Assembly: GCF_030272615.1 (NCBI RefSeq)
Contig: NC_081413.1
Location: 336,967,302 to 337,031,301, forward strand
Reading direction: 5' to 3'
Source: Cryptomeria japonica
Lineage: Eukaryota > Streptophyta > Pinopsida > Cupressales > Cupressaceae
Length of the DNA: 64,000 nucleotides
The position numbers and the translations under genes are program-made. The notes under the pieces are model-generated. The model had not been told where the DNA came from, ran no database searches, and saw only the letters and a program-made list of their open reading frames with translations. Shown piece after piece: positions 1 through 13,600 of the stretch. Position 1 is the first letter of the stretch. Each line of letters starts with the position of its first letter.

Positions 1-390
1 ATTTTTGTATGCTGATCGAAGTACTCAGTGTATTATGAAAAGTGTTAATAAGTTTCCGTGCATTCGTGTTTGTGTGAAAATTGAAGTTGATGCTTCAGCT
101 AAACGAAGTTGGTGCTGTGAGGAGAGTTGGTGCTCTCTGTGAGTCGGTGCTCACTTATGTAATCTGGGTTGGTGCCCATTTTGTGAATGAAAGCTATTGA
201 TCTGCCCTGGTTTTTTTACCCAAAGGGGTTTTCCACATGAAATTTGGTGTTCTCCTTGTTGATGTTTGTTCTCTCTGTTCTATCTCTTTGTTTATGTGGT
301 TTCATGTGTTTAAAAGTTCGAAATGCTAATTCACTCACCCCCCTCCCCCCCTCTCAATATTTTTTGTGTGCTTTTCACTTTCATGGATGC
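1..390 (+). repeat. 3' end of a Copia-type LTR (fragment)
   Basis: Contains CCCAAAGGGGTTTTCCACA at 219-237, the polyadenylation-region block typical of Ty1/copia LTRs in plants; the reverse form occurs in elements B and C. A C-rich tract after position 335 follows it. The left part is outside the window. It lies in intron 7 of the channel gene, opposite in strand. Confidence 0.5.
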
Positions 391-3300
391 TACTGCCTAT
401 TTTTGTGGGCATGGTAGCATCAAGGTGAAAGATACACCTATTTTTGTGATTGTAGTGTCAAGGTAAAAGGCACACCTCTTTGGTTGTGTTTTAAGTTCCA
501 AACACCATCCACAAATCTGAGTGCCACTTTCTAGTGGCCGAACCAACAGCAAAATGTGCAAAAAGGCTTGAATTATTGCAATGTACAAGAGAAAGCATGC
601 TTGGCTTGTTTTTGAACATGATCTTTGGCTGAGGATAGTTTTATGTAATTAATTTTTTATATATTATTTTGATTAGCCATCCCCCTGCCATCTCGAAAAT
701 CAGAAAGAAAAAATGCCATCCGCAAAATCCAGCAAACAAAAATACTGCCATCCACAAAACTCAAAGAAACATAGGTCCTACCTCATTCTTCACCCCCAAT
801 ACAACCCTCCCGGTTGTCTGATATCTGGTTGTTGTTCATATCACCAAGTCAACGTTCACATGGCAGTTTTGCAACATGCTTTCCTCAGTAAAGAACACAT
901 ATTTTGGACATGTAGATTAGCAGCCCTACTTCCCCATTCACAAAAAATGAAACACCTACCTTGGCTTGTAAAATCGAGTTATATACATCCCCAAACCTAT
1001 CAATGAAGTAGTTTACAAGGTTTTGTCCCTGCTTAAGGCCTTTTAGGGTACCCAATTGTGACAAAGAGATTTTCATCATCATTGTTCTTCCTAGTTTACG
1101 CAAGGTTTGAGGATTAGACAGGGTCCATAAACTCCATACATCATCCCACATCATTCCAATACACACTTGATGAGACACAATGCAAATTTGGTCTTTCTAC
1201 CAAGAGTTTCAGCCTAATACATAGAGATATCAGGCCTAGGGCTTCAAGCTTTCATAGGCAAACCTACTCTCCTGTTCCTGAAAGTTTGACATATTAAAGA
1301 GCACATATTTATAGATCATTCCACCAATTTATAGGAGTTTTCACCGGTGGAATGGAGAGTTATGCATTTTCCTTTATCACTAGTTACCCTAGGAGGGTTT
1401 TCACTAGAAATACAATATCTCACTCAAAACTTAGCAAAAATCGATGAGACCAAGTGCATAAGAAAGTAGATTCACATATCTTGCAATCCCAATTGGTCTG
1501 AGATCAAGATATGGAATATACGGTCCATACAACATGCTGCAACAGCCTGCAATTTCCAGAAAAACAGTCTTATAGGACTGCCTATAGTAAAATCGCTATA
1601 ACCTCCTCAATACTCAATGGAATTTGATGAAACAAAGACCAAATCAAATTAGATTCAATGCAATTTCAATTCCAAGTGGTCTCATGTCATTTTATGCAAC
1701 GTACAATCCGTACCATGCAAATGAACAGGACTATTACAGTGAAAAATGCAGTAATCTTCTCCAATATGATTTAATTTCTTTTCAAAAACATCCATGAACC
1801 CCTTGGGTCGAGTTTTCAAGGCATATTTAAGATTTTACAATCAGTTTTGAACTTCCAACCGACCTACAACTAATTTTTAACAATATTTTGAAAAGTTGCA
1901 TTACAATATTGAACAGATGTCATTATAACATTGACAACACTTGAACAACTTTGACATCTTTTGCCCTAAGGACACAAATGAGCACAAATTATTATTCATG
2001 GTCCAAAATGACCTTATTATCATAAAACAACCCAAAACAAGACAAAAACTCAAACTTTGCCACTTGTAGGCATCAGGTCCAGAGGATGCTCTTGCACCAC
2101 ATGTGAAGCCAATAGTAAGAACTTGAAGATTTTTGTCCTCTAATTCATGATAACCTGAGAGTGATTCCGTCCTCAAGGAAAGATGTTTTAAGAAGCTCTG
2201 CAACAAGGGTTTCTGAAAATTAATAATAATCGAATAAATTACTTTTTTCCAGTATTTCTTTTCTTAATCTTTTTTTAATCCAACCCTAAAAGTAATTAAA
2301 AAAAATATTTTTTCTTTTATTATTTACTTTTTTATTTTATTTTGAATATTCATCATTTTTTGTTTTTCAATTATTAATTACCTTCTAAGTAATTACATTC
2401 CTTTTAATTAAATATTGACCATTTTTTACTTTATAATTTTATTTTGCTTTTTAGCCCCATTTAATAGTAATAAATTGTCATTTTCCAAAGTTATAACTTA
2501 GGTACCTTTTGGCCAACTTAATATATTATAATTATATTATTCCCCTGCAAATCCTCCCTCCAACCTAGGGGGAATAAAAATAGGCTTTGGGTAATCCAAT
2601 TTCGAAAAAAAAAACATTACACCAATCAACTTGTTTGATTTCCTATAGATTCCCTCTATATGACTTGGCTCTTCAATCCTTCCAACTAAGTACACTATAA
2701 TTCTACCCTAATAGCATACCAACTTCAGCTCTAGTTTGACTCTCAATTCCACATTTCTCTTTGAAAAGTGTTTTTGCTTCATTTGATTTCACTTATTGCT
2801 TTTCTTGAAATCCCAAGCATAATAGCAATAAATCTAGGCATTAAATAAATAGAAACAAATCTAGGCAATATTCTTTTTCTGAAAAGAACAGAGGAACTCT
2901 ATTTATGGTGTCAGCATTCCTCTGATGATGGTAGATTTTCAGGTTTGAATTTGGACTGGATTTCCAATCAACTACTATCAAAAATGTACCATTTGCATTT
3001 TTAATGTATTTGAATTTTGAACACTAGTAACATCACAAAATTATTTTACCACACAAATCTCTATATGCTTAATTCTGGTGTACTTAGGGATATTGACAAC
3101 TTTCACTCATTATTAGGTTTGAAGGTACCCTATGTTGAAACTGCCGCATTGGTAAACAATATTATTTGAGTGTTGCACTTTTTTCCTTGTCTCCAAGTAG
3201 GCCCATTTTGTTGATCCACATCATCTATCAATGGCCCACATGTTAATCTCCATGGTCCATGGAGCCTTAATACTTGATCACCTTCAAAGATCAAATGGTC

Positions 3301-3781
3301 ATTGGTACATCAATAGTTCAAAAGTTGCCCCACAATTCAATTGTCAAATTGCCAGAGTGGGAGGGCCCTCTCACACCTTGCTACTTGGACAGTCCCAATC
3401 GCAATAACTAGCAAAAAATTATTATACACCTGCCATTTTTCTATGTTATATCTTTACTGTTCTAAGATAGCTGATATTTTTGTCTTTGGGAATATCGTGT
3501 AAGAAGAAGTAATTGATAAGACAGTCAACACACAGAGAAAATATTTCATAAATTGGCAATAATGAACCCAGCAAGTAGTCAAAACATGCAGTTTGACTCG
3601 CAACAACTGAAAGCAATTCCTTTTTTTGGCATTATATTGCAAACAAATCTTTTGCAATGATCAAGCTTTATTGTAACTATATATGTACAAGCTATCTAAA
3701 GTAAATATACTGCTACAGAGCACAATATTACAAATCAAAATCACACATTAATATTGTAGTGACTGGAAATCGATGGTGCAC
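391..3781. other. Intron 7 of the channel gene (visible part), no gene seen
   Basis: AT-rich sequence with T-rich runs near 2220-2460. No ORF here has a recognisable domain, and no channel exon was found. Confidence 0.6.
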
Positions 3782-4030
3782 CTGTGGAAGAGGTCCAGGA
3801 GCATATGTATCATCATCCTCTGCAACAACCAGAACTTCATCTCCCTCTCTTAGCACAAAATCATTATCTGGATTCAATATAATCCTCCCAACACTGCCTC
3901 CCAGTTTAACTCCACAAGGAACTGCATTTGGAAAGGAAATCAAGATATCTTCAAATCGCATACCATCCAATTGAGGCCACCTTTTAATATAAAATTCAGC
4001 ACCATCAAACCCAAGAATATCCTCCCATAT
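3782..4030 (-). CDS. Channel gene exon 7: end of first RCK domain
   Basis: 83 codons: [38 protein letters not shown], then [20 protein letters not shown] and [14 protein letters not shown]. Acceptor CTATGCAG|ATA; donor CAG|GTGCAC. It follows exon 6 (LAQ|IWED) exactly as in the family. I searched the left 3.8 kb for the next conserved block (a CGWRRD-like codon pattern) and found none, so exons 8 onward are outside the window. Confidence 0.95.
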
Positions 4031-7000
4031 CTGCATAGATAAGAAACAAATATTTGATGATAAAATAAATTCACATCAAAAACAAAATATTAATGATTTG
4101 AAACGCATTAAAACATAGAAGCTTGAAAATGCAATCTAAACACTGTGAAACCCAAAGTGTACTGTAGCCATGTGTCTCAACCCAACAAACAACATCATGT
4201 TGTTGAGACATTTAGATACCAGACTGGGAATACACAGAGATATTTCACTAAGTATCTTACATGTAGAAATTTTGTAATATACATACCACCAGGATGGTAA
4301 TTTATCAGCTCAATAATTTAAAGAGGCTAGCATGAATTACATCAGGGCACAAACTTAATTAATACACTAATAAAAGGAAGTAATATGTTATTAAGGAGGT
4401 GCGATTACACCAGACAATTGTTAAAGAGGAGGTACGGATGTTAAGGAGTAAGATAACAAGAGCTGTTTAGTCAACAAGAGGCAGCTATTAGTTTGACTTT
4501 GAAATGACACCTCTCTAAGGACAAGGTAAGAGTTGTGACTCATCATCCTTCCTTGAGGTCTATATAGGGAAGAAATTTATTTAGTGAAAGGCATCGAAGG
4601 AACAGAGTATTAATTTACTGACAGATCAGCTATATAACAGAAATCACTGTTGTGACAGCAGATTGGCATGCTGTATCTCTCCTATAAACTAAATGCTTAT
4701 TACAGAATATCATATTTGAATTCTATTAGGTATAAGGGGCAGATATATAGCATATAATATAAACTGTTTCATTAATTCATATATATACATATAGCACAGA
4801 TAATGCCAATAAGATTTATATTTGTTCATAATAGGGAAATCAGGTTTATATAACAATTATGCTTAATTTCATTTGTTTACATATATATTCGTAATACATG
4901 AGAGAATAGTATACTCATAGCCTAATCCTTAATCATTCTCTCTTGCCCCTCATGAGGATAGGTTGGTTTTGTTAGGGAAAGGCAGTTGTAATACCTCCCA
5001 AAATAGGTGACCCCCAAGAGGTGGTATGGATGGGTGTTCCTGAAACCCTTAGGCCTATTTGTGGAGAATGGTTTTCCTAGTGCCCTAACAAGCAATTCCC
5101 CATCCGCCGTTAGGGTTGATGATTAGGAAAGAAGTAAGGATAAGTATAGTAACTATCAATTGTATTATGAATGCTAATTGTTCCCTGGTTTAGTGTTCTG
5201 ATTTAAGGCATAATGATGTATGTTAATTATACAGGCAGCCTCCTAGTAGGGGACATTACTAACCCTGTCAACTTTAGCGCCCAATTTGGTAGCTGATTAT
5301 TTATGAGTGTTAATTCTCATGGTTGGAAGCCATTTTCAGGTCTGCAATTTGCATTGTCTGATTTCAATTGATTTGCATGAGATTTAAAAGATTAATGAAG
5401 AAGTTGTTGATTTAATGCATCATATTTTCTATCCAATTTGCAATACATATATTCCATTATATATTCTCTATGTAAATGAAATATGAAAGTAAAGCAATCA
5501 TCAAACACTATATATTGGTTCCCAAACTTGAAAAAAACTATTTCAAAAAAACATCAGGGCTGCATATTACATAAGTTTCGGATTCTGATTTATCAACTGA
5601 ATATGCCTCTAGTTAAGGGATTTTTCCCTTTATTTTTCTTTCTTAGGTCCTTTTTGAAGTCATCTTCCACCTTCTTCAAGGAGGGCCCTTTGGGTTGAAT
5701 GTTTTCCTTGTTATCATGTTTCCTACCCTTTTCATCTCGAAGGGCTTTAGATGAGAATTTGTTCTTTGGGACAGCGAGCTCCATGCTCCTAGCCTTCCTC
5801 ATAGCCTCCTGCAAACTAGGCAGATCAAATGCCTTAACCCATCCTCTAATGGGTTCCATTAGTCCCTCAAACCTCCTCTCTGTAATATTCAGAACCATAA
5901 CTGATAATCTCTGAAACTTTGAGATATAGGCACCCATAGTACCATGTTGTCTCAACTATGCTAGCTCTCTAAAATACAACTCAAGGTCCTTTTTATCAAA
6001 CCTCTCAATGAGCTTATTAGTAAACTCATCATATGAAGTGATGGGTATGTGACCCAAAGTGATAAGGCCATGATACTACCACTCATGTGTGATACCATCA
6101 AAGTGTAGATTTTCAAACTTAATTGCCTCATCCTCAACCATAGGCCTAAGAGCCAAGAAATTGTCCAGCTTTTGAACCCATGCTCTAGCTAAACATTTGT
6201 CACTATCATCGAAGTGAGCAAGTGTAACCTTGCTCAAGGTCTGCTAAAGGTCTCTAAGAACTGCTGGTCCTCTATGATCAGCTCTTCCTCCTCATCCCTA
6301 CTTCTTCTTCAATTTAGGAAAGAATGATAGGAAAACTATTCAAGTGATTTTGAACTGAATCTGAATAGAGAATACAGTTATAGTTGTATTTTCAGATCAG
6401 GAATTAAATAGAAAACTGAAAGGGAATCATTGTTCAATGACATTCTGTTAGTTATATAAATGAACAAATATCAACTGAAATCAATATACAACGAAATCTA
6501 TTAGTTCCATAATGAACAAATCTATGAATTTATTCCATTGAGAGCTGAGATTGAAAATGAAGGATAGCAAGACTGTTTTTAAACATTGAATGCATCTAGT
6601 CTGTATAATTTTGTCTTGCTTATACTGAAGTTCTATAAATCCAAGAATGTATGAGCATAATAATATGATAAGTATGTGTGTGTGTGTGCGCATGCACTTC
6701 ATACCTTCTTGTAAAGACATAATCATCTTCTTTCTCTTTTTTAAAGAATATATACACAACAGAAACTAAGTATGCAAACATACCAGTGCATATATCGTAA
6801 TATACCTTCTTGTCCCATCTGTTTATATGAAATTTGAGAGTGTATTATTATTATGAAGCTTAGTTTTAAACTTTTAACATTGTTTTCAAATCAGCATGTA
6901 TAAACAGTCATCTAGTGCATCAATATGAATCTAGTTTTACATACACGTGCGTAAATGACACATAGGAGCATTATAAGTTATTAGTATAAGAGCATTTATT

Positions 7001-7559
7001 GGGTTTCAAATAATTACTTTGTAATAACTTCTAATCGTAGTTTAATGCTTAATGTGTTCATCATATCCAAAGAAATATAGTAGATTACAGAGTAAAGATT
7101 TAGGGGGAAATATTTATTTTGATTACATTTGTGAGTAATGATACATATTTGAATGTCGTAGTTTTATTATATAATTATCATAGCCATTAATAATAATTGT
7201 CTTATATAGTTGGTTCCTGGGATTGACAGACTGCTAGTGGATAACCCGTACTATATATAATTTTTGATCCGATGATGCTGTTAATTTTGATATATATGTA
7301 ATCAATATAACAAGATACTTGAGTTGTACAGATGATATAGCTCTCTAGGTGAGATTATACTGCAGATACTTCCCGTTATGATCATATTTTTGGTTGATCG
7401 TGATGGTGATACTTTGATGTTAATGTGTTCTTACTATCTTTAATAGAAAAAAAAAAAATTGTCTTATATAGAATCTTATTGTTTTCTCTTGTTTACGCTT
7501 ACATGCTAATGTATGTGGATTCGTATACTCTTGATCACTTGATGTGTTTATATGCAATT

Positions 7560-7632
<73 letters not shown>

Positions 7633-10600
7633 GAATAACCTATAGAGGATAGAGCTTACAATAAGATAGATATAGGAGTTATCATTGCAAAAATAATAAG
7701 ATTCTAAACCATGTAATGAGTTAGACTTTCATTTCTGCATGTGTGTCTTCATTTTAAATGCTTGATCGGTTTATGATCAAGTTATCTTTAATTTAGTTTA
7801 ACATACATGATACATGTGATATACCTTCTTTAAATAGATATTTGCTTATTCTTTAAAAGATGAAATCTCTGTTATTCTTGTTATAAGACTAAATACTTAT
7901 CGAGGTGTGAATTTTAGTGATCATTGCATGGAAGGTCATATGCTCTTGGATACTCTTGTGTGCTCATAAGAGCCTTTATGTGATCATGTGTGCATTTATA
8001 TGCTCTAGTGTACTCATGGAGTTCTCTTGGAATAATTGGAAATCGTAAATTAAGATGTATGATTAACCTTGTGTAGTAGGTGGATCTCGAATCATTGATT
8101 TGATTTCTTTAGAAAAGTGAGATGTTGCATTAGAATATCACTATTCCATTACTCTTTCCAGTGTTACTTGGCTAGTCTTCCTTGTGCTAGGCCGGGGATC
8201 CTTCCTCTCATGAAAGATTCCGAAGAAGTGTAACAACTTCATGGTAGGGTGCAAATGCACTTCGACAATGTTCTTGCCCGCAGTAGGTGTCAGGTTACAA
8301 AAGGTTCCTTGGAAGGATTCCAAGTTTTATGCTTGTGTAATCAACCTTATGGTCGCATGTAAAGGATTATGAATCCTTGAATTCAGTTTTGTAATGATTT
8401 ATTGTACTAATACCTCCTTGTAAGTAATGTGAATATGTCTATCATCTATGGATATTTAACATGTCTTTAATTTATGCTATTTTGTGTAATTATGTGAATA
8501 ATGAAAATTTTGATTTTGGCGGACATTACACGTACATGATCTACTAAAGACTTTTCTTATGAATGGTGGAAAAGAAAAATGCTTATCTCATGTTCCCTTT
8601 TTCAATTAAGATAAGGAAATAATAAAAATAATATCTTAAGTTGTCCTGGTGAATTTATTTTATTAGAGGGGCAGCTTATTATTATTTTATTATTAACAAG
8701 GAAGGTCAAATAAAGTGTTTTCAAAAGAATGGCCTAAAGTGATGATAAAAGTGTCACTAGGACAATGAGGTTAATTGAAGCATCAAAATATATATATTCT
8801 AGACACTTCTAGAAGAAGGCTTGAATTTGTCAATACAGGATTATAAATGGAGGAGCTTGGCTGGAAAAAAAAGACATTCCGAATATTTCATCTATTTGAT
8901 TTCTCCAAAAGCTTGGACCTTGTGTTCATCTAATTGCTTTCAAGAACAAAAAAACTTTATTGCAGGTGATCGGAGGACAAAATTCCTTTAATTTTTAGGT
9001 GGACAAAGGACAAAAACCCTCTTGTTTGCAGAGGTGATTCCATTCAAGGATCACATCGGTGCTAAATGTTTCAAATTTCTTTAGTGTTTGAACTTTGGTG
9101 TGATGATTCCAGATTTTGTTGTTGATTTTAAATATAGAATAAAGTTTCAGTTTCAAAGGTTTGTTATTATTATTCCAAATTTCTATGGTTGGGTTTCATT
9201 GTTGTAACAGCAAAATTATTGTAATTTTGCTTACTTCTGCATGTTACAAAGTGAATTCATATCGGTAAATGCATATCATAAAGGCTATGATATTCAATAT
9301 GAAGTGAATCACAGCATATGATAATTCCTAAGTATGTCACATTGTTTCCTTCCCTGATGTACTTTCAAAGAGCTTTCAGCTACCGTACCCTTTAAACAAG
9401 TGATCGCGGCTATTGGTTTATTGTTCCATTGTCATACATTAAAGGGAGTCTAATATATTAAAACTCTACTGAGTCAAATCGTAATCACCAATATTTTATG
9501 CCATAACAAACACCCATACTAATCCCTTAAGGACTCGTTAGCTTCTTTTTGTTTCACCCTACTAATTCCATGTTGTTGTACCACTTATTATTAGCCGTAC
9601 AAATCTTACTTTGTCTTTGAAGGATGTCGTACTAGTTTGGGAGTCTAGGGCAGTATTGTGACCTTTTCACACATCGCCCCATTGCAAACGGGGACCCCCT
9701 CTTTCTTGCCTTCTGCGTCATGTTAGTTTAGGTTTTTGGCAGTAGGTGATAATTTTGGGCTTCTCAATATCTGAGTCTCGAGTTTTGATATGATTATGCC
9801 CAAGTGCTATTAGGGTTTTTAAATTTTGAATAGGATCAAGTGCATGTAAAATATTAAATGTCTAGGTGATCCTAATTTTATCTAAGTCTAGACTTGTGGG
9901 CGCAATTGAATTTAAAATGTGTTCAAGTCGGTGATATTTTCGTGCTTAAGCATCAGGAGGTCCTTTAGCGGTTATTTTCTTGCTCCTAGGAGGAGATTCA
10001 AGTCTAAATTGCACTTTATCCCGATGGAATCCCTATTTTCTTGCTCAAATTTGGATAAATATGACTAAGTCTCGATGCGTAACGATGAAATTTGACATGT
10101 CTAGGTGTTTTTGAGTGTGGAAATCATCAAATTCCCAATGGAAATCCATTAAATTGAAGTCTAAGGATCAATTATCCTGGTGAGGGACGTTTTTCCCAAG
10201 TTTTAAGCAAATTTCTGATGACCCGTGATTTTCCCTCGCTCAAAATCCTGATGTGGGGCATTTTTCCCCCACTATCCTGACATTTGTCCTGATGGACCAC
10301 GTTTTTCCACCAGGAGGCCTGAAATCTTGTCTAAATGTTGGAAATTATCCCGATGACCCACGTTCTTTCCCTAGAATGAGATATGAACTTTAATGCGGAT
10401 GAAATTGACAATCCAAATGGAGGTCGATTTTCCCCCAAGACAATTGATGGGCAAGTTTGATGGATTTTAATGTGGATCATTGTCCTGATGTGTGGCGAAT
10501 TTCCCCCAAGTGAGAGTTATGATGATTTTTTATCTGGATTTTTATATAGATGGGGATCAATTTTCCCCAAAAGGTGAATTTTGGACTTAATGAGCAAAAC

Positions 10601-13600
10601 GAGAGGATTTTTCATGTGGATTTTTATCCAAACATGGGGCAAATTTTCCCAATTGGCCAAATTTGATGAAGTTGAACGATTTTAAATGCAAATGTGGTTC
10701 GAATTTAATGATTTTTGCCTTGTAAACAATTATTTAAGAATTAGCAACAATTATTTAATGATTTGCAATGATCATTTAATGATTTAAATATTTTTCTAAG
10801 GCAAATCGATTTTCCCAAGCAAGTATAAAGAGGCAAGTTTTATCCCACATTGCTTGTGTGGTGAATTAACAAGGTAAAAGCAAGTTTAAAAGAGCCCAGC
10901 CAGCAATATAATATTATTATATTTGCTGATGTGATTGATTGAAGGCATATCTGGGAGGCTGATTGGAGAGTTTCCAGCTAGGCGATTTTGCCTAAGTGTA
11001 CATTGGACACCATTTTTGTGAGCTAGAGTTGCAGATTGGAGGGTGATTTTGCCTAATTCCACCTTGGTGCTGCCATTAAAGGGAGGTTACAGCGGTTTGG
11101 GTGGCTGGTTAAGCCACCATTCTTGGCAATTTGAGGGATTTCCATGTTTGGCGCCATTATTGGGGACCACGACTTTGTGTGTTGCTGAGACTTTGCATTT
11201 GGAGGATCCTTTTTGGACATTTGTGCCACCATTGCTGGGAACTTTGAGTTAGACGCCATGGCTGGGTGCTGCTGTAGGTGATTCTAATCACCATTGTTGC
11301 TGATCATTGACTGAAACATGCATTTTCAGACCTGATTTTACATCTCCAGCCTTAGGTGATTTTGTTTGGGAGTCTTTTGGGGGTGATTTGAGAGCATTTC
11401 TGAGCACACCATTACTGGTGTAAGGTCTGAAACTCCATTTGCAGGTTGTCTTCACACTTAGATTTTCATTTCCAGCCCTCTACTTGCGCCCAACTTTAAC
11501 CATTTTGACTTTGAGAGGTAAAATTTATCAAATGTGAACATTTTCCTATGGCTGCAACCTCCTCAAATGATTGATTTTTTAAGGTTGCAGGTTGTCTTCA
11601 GACTTTGAGAGCCATTGTTGAGTTTGGAAGGGTGTCTTCAAACATTGAAAAGTGAAAATTAGAACTTTTGCTCACCTTTTCCAAGCATTTCCAGATTTGT
11701 GGTATACTTCCGGACACCATTTTTGACATTTTTCTGAGTATATCACATTTGTCTTCAGACTTTGTTTTGAAATCATACCTTATACAAGTTTGAAACTAAG
11801 ATTTTATGAGGGTTTTAGACCCTATTCTTGTCAAATTTCCATCCTATTTTCAGAATTCATGATGAATTTAATAAAAAAAATATATTTTAGTTCCTAAATT
11901 TGACTAAATCATAAGAAATCAGAGCTTAAACAATTCTGAAAATAGGTTATTTGGATGGTTTTCCATGATATTGACTTCGCGTTTCCTACAGGCACCATGT
12001 CTAAATCCGGAATCGGTGTGAGGAAAGAACAATTGAAGATAGTACAGGAGGAATTTTATCCGGATTCCCAGTTGACCTCCCGATGGAAGAAGATCACAAA
12101 TACAAACATGGAATTCCTGAATATGGAGCGGATGCAGCAGAGAATGTTTGGAATGAAGAATCATTTTCCCTCTCCCTTTTCCGCCAATATCATGAAGAGT
12201 GGCATATATTACGCCGCTGAGTTTCCTCAATCTATATAGTGCAATGAACTTATTCTAGAGTGTGCAAGGCATTATGACCCAGTTTCCAGGATGATCCAAT
12301 CAACCAAAGGGGAACTCTTGCCTACCTCGTTGACGATGTAATTGCGGAAGTATTTGGAATTCCCCAGAGTGCAGATATGTAAGAAAGAACCAAGGATGAC
12401 TACGAAGAAAAATGTAAGATGAAGGCGGACGCATGTAAGACAATTGTGAACAAGGAATGGATGATTGAACCAAGGCCTTATCATTCTAAGGCACCTAAAA
12501 GACTTATGTGTATAGATTTCAAAGATGAATACAGCGACCTGATATTCCTGCTCAATCGAGTAATGGGAATGCCATAGGGTGCCTTGTTTGAAGGATGGAT
12601 GTTTTACTTTATCCAAGATTGTACAAGAGGAACAACAATTAATTGGGCTAAGATTATCAGCAACAATCTGGATTTTCAATTGAGGAATGTGGAGAAGACG
12701 AGAGGAGTCCTCTCTTGAAGAAGATCAAAGAACAATCAGCAATGTAAGGATTCATACAGATGAGGAGATTCGTGCTCCTAAACGAAGGAAGGGTATGCTT
12801 GGAGAATCCAAAGTGAAGGGGAATGAAATAGTTAGTCGGCAGTCAAAGAAGAAGAAACATAAACCTAGCACTCCTTTATCTTCTCCTAGTTCCTCGTCAG
12901 TGAAGGAGATAGATGTGCCAAAGAAGAGCAAAGAGTTTGAACAATGCTCCAATACAGCAATTTTGCCAGAAAATATTCAAGAGTTACATGCTACAGTAAC
13001 ATCAGCACTACGGCATGAAGATGAAGAACAGCCAAGATCTCCCACTGTCCAGTTGGAGGTTAGTTTGGACAATAATGTTTATGATTTGACCAAGGACAAG
13101 GAGGAAGATGATGATGTTATCTCAGCATTGAGGGGACTTGATTGGGAGATGTGTCTTGATGATGGGATAGAGATTTCCACCATTCCCAATTGGTTGCTGT
13201 GAAGCATGGAGAAAAGGAAGAAGGTGATAGAGACACAGCCCATTGATGACTATTTAGCCAGGAATGATAAGGTGAAAAAGCCAAAGAAGGCTAATATAAT
13301 TTCAAATATTGCTAGAGATGAAACGGGTATGCAAGTTGCACAGGTGGCTATCCTGATGGGTGATGTGACTAAGAATGTGGCTACTCCCATGGATTATCAG
13401 ATTACTTCAATTGCCCTTGGACGGACTACAAAGACGCAGGAGTTCTACGAACTCGATGATACAATCTAGGCGATCAATGAAAGATTGGATAGGGAGATTG
13501 AAATGAAAAATATGTATCAAGAAGAGAACATCAAGCTTAAGGAGTATATTGCAGGGATGAGGCATGAGGATCCCACTTTTGTCTCGCCTATCGCAGTTGA

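Noticed and set aside
1901-2206. 101-codon minus ORF as a possible further channel exon
   Set aside because: Does not match the conserved block expected after exon 7 and lacks suitable splice sites.
3759-3974. Plus-strand ORF opposite exon 7
   Set aside because: Antisense shadow of the channel exon; no domain.
4988-5001. TGTAATACCTCCC as the start of an LTR
   Set aside because: No second copy, PBS, PPT or TSD could be found.
7425-7652. ORF with a long Tyr-Ile run
   Set aside because: Translation of the (TA)n microsatellite.
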